A stretch of DNA of 61,548 nucleotides from Verrucomicrobiota bacterium. Its GTDB lineage: Bacteria; Verrucomicrobiota; Verrucomicrobiia; Opitutales; Opitutaceae. The position numbers were made by a program, and so were the translations under genes. Under the pieces are notes generated by a model, which was not told the DNA's origin, ran no database searches, and was given only the letters and a program-made list of their open reading frames with translations. Shown here in pieces: positions 22,390 through 30,956 of the stretch. Positions within the stretch are counted from its first letter, which is position 1, and every line of letters starts with the position of its first letter. Location of the stretch: positions 1-61,548 of the forward strand of contig JACTNC010000037.1 of assembly GCA_014584295.1 (NCBI GenBank). The letters are read 5' to 3'.

Positions 22390-23838
22390 ATGTCATCCGC
22401 TCCGCTCTATACCGCCGCAGTCGATCTCGGTGCCACTAGTGGCCGCGTCATTCTCGGGTCCTGGGTCAAACAGCGCCTTGAGCTCAAGGAAGTGCATCGT
22501 TTTCCAAACTCCTTTCGGACGCTTGGGGGTCACGATTATTGGGACATCGGCGGACTCTGGAGCGAGGTGCAGACAGGGCTGCGCGCAGCGGCGATGGCGC
22601 TGCCTCGAAATACCCGCCTGACATCCGTCGGCGTGGACACGTGGGGTGCGGACTACACGCTGCTGAATGACGCGGGCCGACTCGTTTTCCCCGTGCATGC
22701 CTATCGCGATTCACGCACACGCCCGGGCTTGGAGCGGCTCGCCCACACTCGGGCGGCACTCGACCGCATCTACGCCGCTACCGGCATTCCCAATGTTTTC
22801 TACAACACATCCCTCCAGCTTGAAGAGGCGATCGCCTCCTGCCCCGCCCTGACGGATCTCGCAAGCCGGTGCCTTTTTCTGTCCGACTACTTCAATTTCC
22901 TGCTCTCGGGCAAGGCGGCCAACGAGTTCTCGATCGCGAGCACCTCGCAACTGATCGATGTCCATACCAAGAGCTGGTCCCGCGCGGCCCTTGACCATTT
23001 CCGGGTGCCATCCACCTGGTTCAGCACTCCTGTCCTTGCGGGGACGAGGCTCGGTGGTCTGCGGAAGGACATCGCAAAGCTGCATCCTGCATTGGCCAGG
23101 ACGCAGGTGGTGGCAGTGCCCGGACATGATACCGCCTGCGCCTACGACGCCATGCCGGCGTCGTCCGATGGCAGCGACCTCTTTCTCAGCTCAGGCACCT
23201 GGTCGCTGGTCGGCTTCGAAAGCACGCAGCCCGTGCTTGGATCCGAGGCCCTCGCTGCACGAATTGCCAACGAGCGGACAGGCGACGGGCGCTATCGCCC
23301 CTTGACCAACGTGATCGGCCTCTGGCTCCTCGAAGGCACCTTGAAGGATTTCGATTCCCGCCCCCAGTCCTCCAAGGAGTGGGCCTCATTGATCGCCGCG
23401 GCCGAAAAGCAACCGGCCCCCGCAGTCTTGATCGAAGTGACAGACCCCGCCCTCGGGAACCCGGCATCCATGCGCGCCGTGATCGATGCGCAGATCAGGA
23501 AGCGCAAGGGTCGGGTGCCAAAGGATATGGCCGGTTATATGCGCCTCATCTGTGACTCGCTCGGTCGCGGCCATGCCGATGCCATGCATGCCTTCGAGCG
23601 GCTCGCCCAACGCACCTTCAAACGCATCCTCATGGTCGGTGGCGGCGCGAAGAACCGTTTGCTTTGCCAGGCAACCGCCGATGCCTGTGGCATCCCGGTT
23701 GTCGCCTTCGATCTTGAAGGTTCGGCAGTCGGCAATATCGCATCGCAACTTATTGCTTCAAAAGGAGTAAAGAACATGGACACCTTCCGCGCGCTTCTTG
23801 GAACCCACCTCGACAAGCGAACCTATTCCCCGCGATGA
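22390..23838 (+). CDS. rhaB: Rhamnulokinase (FGGY family)
   Basis: This 482-residue sugar kinase would phosphorylate L-rhamnulose to L-rhamnulose 1-phosphate in cytoplasmic rhamnose catabolism. The N-terminal phosphate loop VDLGATSGRV, the sugar-binding region VGVDTWGADYTLL, PGHDTACAYDAMP mid-protein and the C-terminal adenosine-binding MVGGGAKNRLLCQATAD match rhamnulokinases closely. Rhamnose isomerase and rhamnulose-phosphate aldolase are not adjacent. The end lies 61 bp before the DEAD-box helicase start, probably a separate function. A related FGGY kinase such as fuculokinase is less likely. Confidence 0.9.
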   Translation: MSSAPLYTAAVDLGATSGRVILGSWVKQRLELKEVHRFPNSFRTLGGHDYWDIGGLWSEVQTGLRAAAMALPRNTRLTSVGVDTWGADYTLLNDAGRLVFPVHAYRDSRTRPGLERLAHTRAALDRIYAATGIPNVFYNTSLQLEEAIASCPALTDLASRCLFLSDYFNFLLSGKAANEFSIASTSQLIDVHTKSWSRAALDHFRVPSTWFSTPVLAGTRLGGLRKDIAKLHPALARTQVVAVPGHDTACAYDAMPASSDGSDLFLSSGTWSLVGFESTQPVLGSEALAARIANERTGDGRYRPLTNVIGLWLLEGTLKDFDSRPQSSKEWASLIAAAEKQPAPAVLIEVTDPALGNPASMRAVIDAQIRKRKGRVPKDMAGYMRLICDSLGRGHADAMHAFERLAQRTFKRILMVGGGAKNRLLCQATADACGIPVVAFDLEGSAVGNIASQLIASKGVKNMDTFRALLGTHLDKRTYSPR

Positions 23839-23899
23839 CCGATCGTCAGGGTTGCCAATTCCCTGTTGGAACGGCACAGCGTCGGGATCGGAGGTTGCA

Positions 23900-25489
23900 A
23901 TGGCGGAAGGAAAGCCGAGACTTTACCTTTCCCAGAAAGAAAAGCCTATCATGCTGAAGAAGTTGATCGCGAAGCTGCGCAAGACAATTGCCCCATCAAG
24001 CGTCGCTCAATCACCGCAAAAGCCCGCCTCACCCAAGCCATCGGGAACGGACCGCTCCCGGACACGTAACCCGCGGAACGATCCGGGTCGCCGTCGTGAG
24101 GATCGGCCACACGGGAGCAAAGAGACCCATCAAAGACCCGCCTCATCGGGACATGGTCACAACCGCCCCCGGACCGGTTCCGGCGGACACCGGAAGTCCG
24201 TTCCCCACGAGCAACGTCCCGCGCCTCCTTCGCCCGCGGCTCCCAGGCGTAAGAAGCCCGTTCGTGAATTGAAGGATGTTCCCAAGGTTGACAGCGCATT
24301 CAGCAAATTGGGGCTCTCCGACCGCATTGCCTTTGCCGTTCAGGAAAAAGGCTACTCCGAACCGACACCGATTCAATCGCAGGCAATTCCCCTCGTGATT
24401 GAAGGCAGGGATGTCATCGGATCCGCCCAGACCGGTACGGGAAAAACCGCCGCTTTTGCGCTCCCTATCCTGCAGCGCCTGGGTGCACGAACCGGCCACC
24501 CACGCTGTCTCGTGCTCGAACCGACCCGCGAACTTGCGCTCCAGGTCGAGGAAGCCTTCAAGGGCTATGGCAAGCACACGCAGCTCGACGTCACGGTTAT
24601 CTATGGCGGCGTCGGCTACGGCAAACAACGCGAGGATCTCGAAAACGGGGTCGACGTCATTGTCGCCACGCCCGGGCGCCTGCTCGATCACATGGAACAG
24701 GGAGCGGTAAGTCTCGCGGGAATCGAAATCCTGGTGCTGGACGAGGTGGACCGCATGCTGGACATGGGCTTCCTGCCCGACGTCAAGCGCATCGTCTCCA
24801 AGACTCCCAAAAGCCGACAAACCCTCTTTTTCACCGCGACGATCCCGCCCGAAATCGCCTCGCTCGCGAGCTGGGCGCTTCGCGATCCCGTTGAGGTCAA
24901 GATCGGGCAGCGGCGTTCGCCCGCGGAGACCGTGGCGCATGCCTTCTATCCCGTTGTTGCCTCCCAGAAATTTGACCTGCTTCTCACGCTGCTGGAAGCC
25001 ACCCAATACAAGAGCGTCATCATCTTTTGCCGCACCCGCATGGGAGCGGACCGCATCGCGCACCGCCTGATCGCGGCAAACCACACTGTCGGCGTATTGC
25101 ATTCCGACCGCAGCCAACGCGAACGCGTGGAGTCGCTCGAAGGCTTCAAGTCGGGCAAGTTTGAGATGCTCGTCGCGACCGACATCGCCGCCCGCGGCCT
25201 CGACATTGCGGGGGTGTCCCACGTCATCAACTACGACGTGCCCGAAAACCCCGAGGACTACGTGCATCGCATCGGCCGCACGGGCCGCGCCCAGCACAGC
25301 GGCGAGGCCTTTACGCTGGTCACGGAAGACGATGTGCGCAACGCGCGCTCGATCGAGCGCTTCATCGATGCTCAGATCGAGCGGAAGAAATTCGAGGGAT
25401 TCCCTTATGTCTATTCCGCCCTCTTTGACGAGTCCGCCCAGCCGTCCCCCAAGCCAGCCAGCCGGCTGACACGCGGCGCACGGCGCTGA
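23900..25489 (+). CDS. DEAD-box ATP-dependent RNA helicase (RhlE-like)
   Basis: An RNA helicase of 529 residues from the ATG at 23900, chosen because GGAGG lies 5 bases upstream; an in-frame ATG at 23951 lacks a comparable site. The first ~130 residues are a basic, Arg/Pro/Ser/His-rich disordered tail. The core shows the Q motif GYSEPTPIQSQAIP, motif I AQTGTGKT, motif Ia PTRELA, motif II DEVD, motif III TATIP, motif V ATDIAARGLD and motif VI HRIGRTGRA. Motif II is DEVD where DEAD is usual. Likely roles are ribosome assembly or mRNA turnover. RhlE is the closest subfamily by the core sequence; the basic extension is at the N-terminus, whereas many bacterial RhlE proteins carry it C-terminally. 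Confidence 0.93.
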   Translation: MAEGKPRLYLSQKEKPIMLKKLIAKLRKTIAPSSVAQSPQKPASPKPSGTDRSRTRNPRNDPGRRREDRPHGSKETHQRPASSGHGHNRPRTGSGGHRKSVPHEQRPAPPSPAAPRRKKPVRELKDVPKVDSAFSKLGLSDRIAFAVQEKGYSEPTPIQSQAIPLVIEGRDVIGSAQTGTGKTAAFALPILQRLGARTGHPRCLVLEPTRELALQVEEAFKGYGKHTQLDVTVIYGGVGYGKQREDLENGVDVIVATPGRLLDHMEQGAVSLAGIEILVLDEVDRMLDMGFLPDVKRIVSKTPKSRQTLFFTATIPPEIASLASWALRDPVEVKIGQRRSPAETVAHAFYPVVASQKFDLLLTLLEATQYKSVIIFCRTRMGADRIAHRLIAANHTVGVLHSDRSQRERVESLEGFKSGKFEMLVATDIAARGLDIAGVSHVINYDVPENPEDYVHRIGRTGRAQHSGEAFTLVTEDDVRNARSIERFIDAQIERKKFEGFPYVYSALFDESAQPSPKPASRLTRGARR

Positions 25490-25617
25490 GCTCCGCCATC
25501 GACGCGGCGCGCACGGCAAGCAGTTTCGCGCCCGTTTAACATTCATCGCAACTTCCCTTGCCGCTCCTCCGGGGCGGGCAAGGATTCCCATCTTAATCTC
25601 CACCCATACTTCCCTCC

Positions 25618-26778
25618 ATGGACAAGGTTCGCATCGGAATCGTCGGCCTCGGCAACATGGGATCTGGTCACGCGACCAACATCCTCGCCGGGAAAATCAA
25701 GGGGCTCGAGCTCACCGCCATCGCGGATGCCGACCCGGCGCGTTTTTCGCGTTTTCCGGGTCTGAAGACATTCTCATCCGCGGCCGAGATGATCGATTCC
25801 GGTCAGATCGATGGCATCATCATCGCGACTCCGCATTTCGACCACACCACGATCGGCATTCGCGCCCTGAAGGCAGGCCTCCACGTGATGGTTGAGAAAC
25901 CGATTTCCGTGCACCGCGCCGATGCCGAGCGCCTCATCGCCGCCTACACGAACAAGAAGCAGGTCTTCGCTGCGATGTTCAACCAGCGCACAGATCTCTA
26001 TTTCAAAAAGATCCGGCAACTCGTCCAGGATGGCGAACTCGGCGAAGTCCGCCGCGTAAACTGGATCATCACAAACTGGTTTCGCACCGAAGCCTATTAC
26101 GCGAGCGGCGGCTGGCGCGCCACCTGGGCCGGAGAGGGCGGCGGCGTCCTCCTCAACCAATGCCCGCACAACCTCGACCTTTTCCAATGGATGTTCGGCA
26201 TGCCGAAAACCATCCGGGCGTTCTGCAGCTTCGGACGCTACCACGACATCGAGGTCGAGGATGATGTGACCGCCTACATGCAGTTCCCCAATGGCGCAAC
26301 AGGCGTGTTCATCACCTCCACCGGCGAGGCACCGGGCACGAACAGGCTCGAGGTCACCGCCGAGCGCGGCAGGCTCGTCTACGAAAACGACGCGATCTCC
26401 TACACGCGCAACGAGGTCCCGATGTCGGAATTCTCGCGCTCCTCGACCCAGGCCTTTGCGCGCCCGGATTCGTGGGATGTCACCATTCCCGCTGCCAACC
26501 ATGGCGGACAGCACAACGAGATCCTTCAGAATTTCTCCGACGCCATTCTCAAGGGAGCCACGCTGCTCTCGCCCGCCGTCGAGGGGATTCATTCAATCGA
26601 GCTCGCCAACGCCATGCTGTACTCCGCATGGACGGACTCCACGGTCACCCTGCCGCTCGACGGTCGGAAATACGAACGCGCCCTCAAGCAGAAGATCGCC
26701 GAGTCGGCCGCCAGCAAGCGCAAGAAGCGGAAGGTCGTGATCTCCAACGACGACTTCGCAAAATCATTCGGGCGCTGA
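25618..26778 (+). CDS. Gfo/Idh/MocA-family NAD(P)-dependent oxidoreductase
   Basis: A 386-residue cytoplasmic sugar or cyclitol dehydrogenase. The Rossmann motif is GIVGLGNMGSGH (residues 7-18), and the conserved VEKPIS (Lys94) is followed by GGGVLLNQCPHNLDLFQWMFG, which carries the substrate-binding His. The C-terminus is a Lys/Arg-rich tail (KRKKRKVV). It starts a same-strand cluster with glucuronate isomerase (55 bp later) and a TIM-barrel isomerase, which suggests uronate or related sugar oxidation. The exact substrate cannot be deduced. Confidence 0.9.
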   Translation: MDKVRIGIVGLGNMGSGHATNILAGKIKGLELTAIADADPARFSRFPGLKTFSSAAEMIDSGQIDGIIIATPHFDHTTIGIRALKAGLHVMVEKPISVHRADAERLIAAYTNKKQVFAAMFNQRTDLYFKKIRQLVQDGELGEVRRVNWIITNWFRTEAYYASGGWRATWAGEGGGVLLNQCPHNLDLFQWMFGMPKTIRAFCSFGRYHDIEVEDDVTAYMQFPNGATGVFITSTGEAPGTNRLEVTAERGRLVYENDAISYTRNEVPMSEFSRSSTQAFARPDSWDVTIPAANHGGQHNEILQNFSDAILKGATLLSPAVEGIHSIELANAMLYSAWTDSTVTLPLDGRKYERALKQKIAESAASKRKKRKVVISNDDFAKSFGR

Positions 26779-26833
26779 CCCAGCAAGGACCGCGTTGTGA
26801 TTCCCGAGCGCACCTCGTCGGTTTCCTGAAGCC

Positions 26834-28255
26834 ATGACCAAGCCCTTTCTCCACGAAGACTACCTGCTCACCACCGAGTGGGCCCGTCGGCTCTATTTCG
26901 AACATGCGGCCAAGCAGCCGATCTTCGACTATCACTGCCATCTTCCACCCGACCAGATCGCATCGAACAGGCAGTTCGCCACACTCACGGAAATCTGGCT
27001 CGGAGGCGACCACTACAAGTGGCGCGCGCTACGCGCCGCGGGAGTCTCCGAGGACCTGATCACCGGCAACTCGAGCAGCGACTACGAAAAGTTCATCGCC
27101 TTCGCCCGCACGGTGCCGCAGTTGGTCCGCAACCCGCTTCACCACTGGTCACACCTCGAGCTGCGCCGGTATTTCGGGATCGATCTCCTGATCAACGAGG
27201 CGAATGCCCCGAAAATCTGGGAAGCCGCCAACGCAAGACTTCAAACGCCGGAAATGGCCGTGCATGGGATCCTCACGTCCAATCGCGTGAATGTCGTCTG
27301 CACAACCGATGATCCCGCGGACACCCTCGAGCACCATCTCGCCATCGCGCGGAGTCCCTTGCGGACGAAGGTCTATCCGACTTTCCGGCCCGACAAGGCA
27401 ATGGCCGTGAACTCCCCCGCGGTGTTCAACTCCTGGTGCGATCTCCTCAGCGCGCGCAGCGGCGTGGACGTGAAGAACCTCGCGGGACTGCTTGAGGCGC
27501 TCGACAAGCGCCATGCGTTCTTTCACTCGATCGGCGGTCGCCTCTCCGACCACGGCATGGAGGCGCTGCCGGATGTTGAATGCACGGAACGCGAGGCGGC
27601 CGCGATCTTTACCCAGACTCGCTCAGGCGTCACCGCCACACCCGACCAATTTGCGAAGTTCACCTGGTTCATCATGATTCACCTGGGGCAGCTCGATGCA
27701 AAGCGAGGCTGGACAAAGCAGCTTCACCTCGGCGCCCTGCGCAACAACAACAGCCGCCTGCTCAAGCGGCTCGGCGCCGATGCCGGCGTCGATTCGATCG
27801 GTGATTTTCCCCAGTGTCGCGGTCTCACCCGTTACCTCGACACGCTCGACCGCACCAATCAGCTGCCGCGCATCATTCTCTACAACCTGAATCCCGCCGA
27901 CAACTACGCGTTCGCAACGATGGTCGGAAACTTCCAGGACGGCACAATTCCGGGCAAACTGCAGTTCGGCTCCGGCTGGTGGTTTCTTGATCAGCGGGAA
28001 GGCATGGAGTGGCAGATCAACGCCCTGTCCCAACTCGGCCTGCTTTCAAGATTCGTAGGAATGCTGACGGACTCCCGCAGCTTCCTCAGCTACGTTCGCC
28101 ACGAGTATTTCCGGCGACTCCTTTGCCGGATGATCGGCGAGGACATCGAGGCCGGGCTTATTCCGGCCGATGAGGCTGCCAACGCGAAACTCATCCGCGA
28201 CATCTGCTACGACAACGCCGCTGCCTATTTTGACCTCAAGGCAGGCAACCACTGA
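26834..28255 (+). CDS. uxaC: Glucuronate isomerase (uronate isomerase)
   Basis: This 473-residue amidohydrolase-fold enzyme interconverts D-glucuronate and D-fructuronate (or galacturonate and tagaturonate) in the hexuronate pathway. The N-terminal FLHEDYLLTTEWARRLY and the metal-binding IFDYHCHLPPDQI are diagnostic, as are TTDDPADTLEHH, FQDGTIPGKLQFGSGWWF and the C-terminal MLTDSRSFLSYVRHEYFRR. Length matches the family (~470). It sits between an oxidoreductase and a TIM-barrel isomerase (27 bp downstream), probably in one operon. The reductase and dehydratase of the pathway (UxuB/UxaB, UxuA) are not in the window. Confidence 0.96.
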   Translation: MTKPFLHEDYLLTTEWARRLYFEHAAKQPIFDYHCHLPPDQIASNRQFATLTEIWLGGDHYKWRALRAAGVSEDLITGNSSSDYEKFIAFARTVPQLVRNPLHHWSHLELRRYFGIDLLINEANAPKIWEAANARLQTPEMAVHGILTSNRVNVVCTTDDPADTLEHHLAIARSPLRTKVYPTFRPDKAMAVNSPAVFNSWCDLLSARSGVDVKNLAGLLEALDKRHAFFHSIGGRLSDHGMEALPDVECTEREAAAIFTQTRSGVTATPDQFAKFTWFIMIHLGQLDAKRGWTKQLHLGALRNNNSRLLKRLGADAGVDSIGDFPQCRGLTRYLDTLDRTNQLPRIILYNLNPADNYAFATMVGNFQDGTIPGKLQFGSGWWFLDQREGMEWQINALSQLGLLSRFVGMLTDSRSFLSYVRHEYFRRLLCRMIGEDIEAGLIPADEAANAKLIRDICYDNAAAYFDLKAGNH

Positions 28256-28282
28256 CGCAGATTCCCCTGCCCCTTCTCCTTC

Positions 28283-29071
28283 ATGAAGCTCGGCCTGTGT
28301 ACCACTCCCGATGTCATCGCAAAGTTCTCCGTACCTCCGTGCGACTATATCGAGGGCCACGTGCAGAATCTTCTGCTGCCCGAACAACCCGCCGATGCGT
28401 TTGCGCCCCATGCTGCGGCGACACGGAGCTGCGCGCTTCCGACGCCAGCCGCCAACTGCCTGTTCGCGCCGGATCTGAGGGTGACAGGTCCCTCGGTGGA
28501 TGCGGCGCGCATGCAACGCTATGCCGAAACCGCCTTTTCCCGCGCGGCGTCGATCGGACTCACCACGATTGTATTTGGATCAGGGGCAGCGCGAAAGGTG
28601 CCCGAAGGGTGGTCGCTGGCACGAGGTTTCGAGCAATATGTGGAGGCTCTGAAACTGCTGGCACCAATAGCCCAGGCCAACGGGGTAACGCTCGTGGTGG
28701 AAGCGTTGCAGCGCGGCGAATGCAACATCGTGAACACGCTTGACGACGGCGCCGAGGCGGTCAGGCGCTGCAATCATCCCAGTGTGCGGTTGCTCGTGGA
28801 TGTTTTTCACATGTTGCGGAACGGAGAAACCCCGGACGCGATCACGCGTCACGCGGCGATGGTGACGCACGCGCACATCGCGGAGAATCAAGACCGCGCG
28901 GAACCCGGCCGCTACAACGAAGACTTCCGCCCCTTTCTACGCGCACTGCGCTCCGCCGTCGCTTGCCGCCACCTGACGATCGAGTGCGTGTGGTCCCGCG
29001 GAGACATCGTCGCCCAGGCGCCCGATGCGATCGCGTCGCTCCGTCGTCAGCTTTCCGACGCAGGGTTCTGA
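28283..29071 (+). CDS. Sugar phosphate isomerase/epimerase-like TIM-barrel protein
   Basis: A 262-residue AP-endonuclease 2/xylose-isomerase-like TIM barrel. Recognisable metal-ligand elements are VVEALQRGECNIVNT (Glu), RLLVDVFHMLRNGE (Asp/His), VTHAHIAENQDRAEPG (His) and LTIECVW (Glu). It is likely a sugar epimerase or isomerase acting on the same substrate as its two upstream neighbours, with which it appears to form an operon. No closer function can be read. Confidence 0.85.
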   Translation: MKLGLCTTPDVIAKFSVPPCDYIEGHVQNLLLPEQPADAFAPHAAATRSCALPTPAANCLFAPDLRVTGPSVDAARMQRYAETAFSRAASIGLTTIVFGSGAARKVPEGWSLARGFEQYVEALKLLAPIAQANGVTLVVEALQRGECNIVNTLDDGAEAVRRCNHPSVRLLVDVFHMLRNGETPDAITRHAAMVTHAHIAENQDRAEPGRYNEDFRPFLRALRSAVACRHLTIECVWSRGDIVAQAPDAIASLRRQLSDAGF

Positions 29072-29209
29072 GGCCTTTGGGGAGGCTGAGGTCGCCGGAT
29101 ATCGCGCAGCAAGGCTGTAGCAGGGTTGCAGCAGGCGGTTATTCCGCAAACGGCAGGATCCGGTATTTTTGCCTTTGCGTGCATTCGGGGACGCGATTGC
29201 CTGCGAACG

Positions 29210-30631
29210 GTGTCCGCTCATTCGAACAATGATACCATCGTGGCGCTGGCCACGCCGGCCGGAACCTCGGCGATTGCCGTCCTACGCATCAGCGGGCCGC
29301 TGTGTGCCGGGTTCTCGCGCTCCCTCTATGGCATTTCCCTGAGCCCGCGCAGGGCCCATGTTGTTCGCCACCGGGAGACGGGCAGTAACAGGATTTTGGA
29401 TACCGTGGTGGCGACGTATTATGAGTCGCCGGCGAGCTACACCGGTGAGGATGTGCTGGAACTCTCCTGCCACGGGAATCCCTTCATCGTGCGGCGACTT
29501 ATGGATGACCTCTGCGCGCGCGGATGCCGCCTGGCCCGGCCAGGCGAATTCACCCAGCGCGCCTTCCTCGGTGGCAAGCTCGATCTCAGCCAGGCGGAGG
29601 CGGTGATGGATGTCATACGCGCGCGGAGTGAGCGTGCGCTTGCGGCGGCACAGCAGCAATTGGACGGAATCCTCGGACGCCATCTCGCAAGGCTGAACAG
29701 CGAACTTCTTGATGCGCTTGCCCGGGTGGAAGCCTACATCGATTTTCCCGACGAGGATCTGCCCGTGGAGGATCGGGATTTGGTCCGGAGCACGGTCGAC
29801 CGGGTGTTGGCAGGAACCCGGCGGCTTCTCGCCACCCAGCGCTACGGCGAGATCCTGCGTCAGGGCATTCGCACGGTCATCCTCGGAGCCCCCAACGCCG
29901 GCAAGAGTTCACTTCTGAATCGCCTCGTGGGTTACGAGCGCGCAATCGTTTCGGCCGAGCCAGGGACCACACGGGACTTTATCGAGGAGAATTTCCTGGC
30001 GGGAGCACATTCCGTGCGGTTGATCGATACGGCGGGGCTGAATCCCGCGCCCGGAGAGATTGAGCGAATGGGTATTGAGAAGACCTACGAAAGAGCGCGT
30101 GCTGCGGATTTGTTGCTGTGGGTTGTCGATCTCAGCGCCCCCACCCCTGCCCTAACCCGCGAGATCTTTGACCTCGCGCATTCGCCTGCGATCCTGGTGG
30201 TCGGCAACAAGGCGGATCTTGTGTCGCCGGAACACGCGGCAATGGCTCTTTCCATAGGCGAATTGGAGAAGTCCGGCCTACCTGCAATCCTGGCACCCCA
30301 CGTTGCCTCCCTTGCGGTTTCCGCGCAGACCGGCGACGGCGTGCCCGCACTGATCGCCGCAATTGAAAAGGTGGCCGAAGGATTTCAGCATCAGACGGGC
30401 GACGAAATTATTGCGGTGAACGCCCGCCATGCCCATGCCCTGGAACGGGCGAGAGTCAGCCTCGAAGCGGCTCTGCACTTTCTTCGCTCAGAGGCACAGC
30501 CCCCCTCGCCTCCCGAGCTGATTGCCAGCGATCTCCGCGAGGCACTCGAAGCCATGGGTGAAATCCAAGGCAAATTTGACAATGAACGCATGCTGGATCG
30601 CCTCTTTGCGACCTTTTGCATCGGCAAATAG
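29210..30631 (+). CDS. mnmE: tRNA modification GTPase MnmE
   Basis: Together with MnmG, this 473-residue GTPase installs carboxymethylaminomethyl groups at U34 of certain tRNAs. Domains in order: N-terminal tetrahydrofolate-binding domain (DTIVALATPAGTSAIAVLRIS), helical domain, GTPase with P-loop GAPNAGKSS, TTRD switch, DTAGL and NKAD, and the C-terminal CIGK with catalytic Cys. A GTG at 29210 is preferred because the conserved protein starts just before DTIVAL; a TTG at 29126 would add 28 unconserved residues. mnmG follows in the same direction, but 325 bp away rather than closely linked. Confidence 0.95.
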   Translation: MSAHSNNDTIVALATPAGTSAIAVLRISGPLCAGFSRSLYGISLSPRRAHVVRHRETGSNRILDTVVATYYESPASYTGEDVLELSCHGNPFIVRRLMDDLCARGCRLARPGEFTQRAFLGGKLDLSQAEAVMDVIRARSERALAAAQQQLDGILGRHLARLNSELLDALARVEAYIDFPDEDLPVEDRDLVRSTVDRVLAGTRRLLATQRYGEILRQGIRTVILGAPNAGKSSLLNRLVGYERAIVSAEPGTTRDFIEENFLAGAHSVRLIDTAGLNPAPGEIERMGIEKTYERARAADLLLWVVDLSAPTPALTREIFDLAHSPAILVVGNKADLVSPEHAAMALSIGELEKSGLPAILAPHVASLAVSAQTGDGVPALIAAIEKVAEGFQHQTGDEIIAVNARHAHALERARVSLEAALHFLRSEAQPPSPPELIASDLREALEAMGEIQGKFDNERMLDRLFATFCIGK

Positions 30632-30956
30632 GAACTCTCTTAAATATCTTTGTATAAACATTTTAGGAGAATCAGCGATTCGCGAAAACACTTCCTGAAA
30701 TCTCGGCAGCGTTTGTCGCCCCCTCTCAATTCGTTTGATTGGAATCGTCGTAGTGCCAAGCTGAGCAATCGATTTGTGGACGCGCGCATGGAGAAGGGAT
30801 GTGACGGACATCATTCTCCACCAACGTACGGGCCGCAGGGTTATGATTCATGATGAACGGGAACAATAGCCAAGAGTTTGTCACGCAAGACATTTTTATA
30901 CAATGTGTTATGATACAGACGGCCAATGACTCTGAAACCTGAGTGAGGGCATTCCC
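30632..30956. other. AT-richer intergenic region between mnmE and mnmG
   Basis: These 325 bases are noticeably more A/T-rich than the flanking genes, with TTAAATATCTTTGTATAAAC at the left end and TTTTTATACAAT near the right end. I found no convincing DnaA box (TTATNCACA), tRNA or ORF. A likely mnmG promoter is listed separately. An origin role is possible but unsupported. Confidence 0.5.
30906..30914 (+). promoter_or_regulatory. Candidate extended -10 promoter for mnmG
   Basis: TGTTATGAT fits the extended -10 pattern TGnTATAAT with one mismatch and lies in the most A/T-rich part of the gap. No good -35 hexamer stands 17 bases upstream, which extended -10 promoters tolerate. A start near 30921 would leave a ~36-base leader carrying a GTGAGGG ribosome-binding site before the ATG at 30957. 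Consensus use in this phylum is uncertain. Confidence 0.35.
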
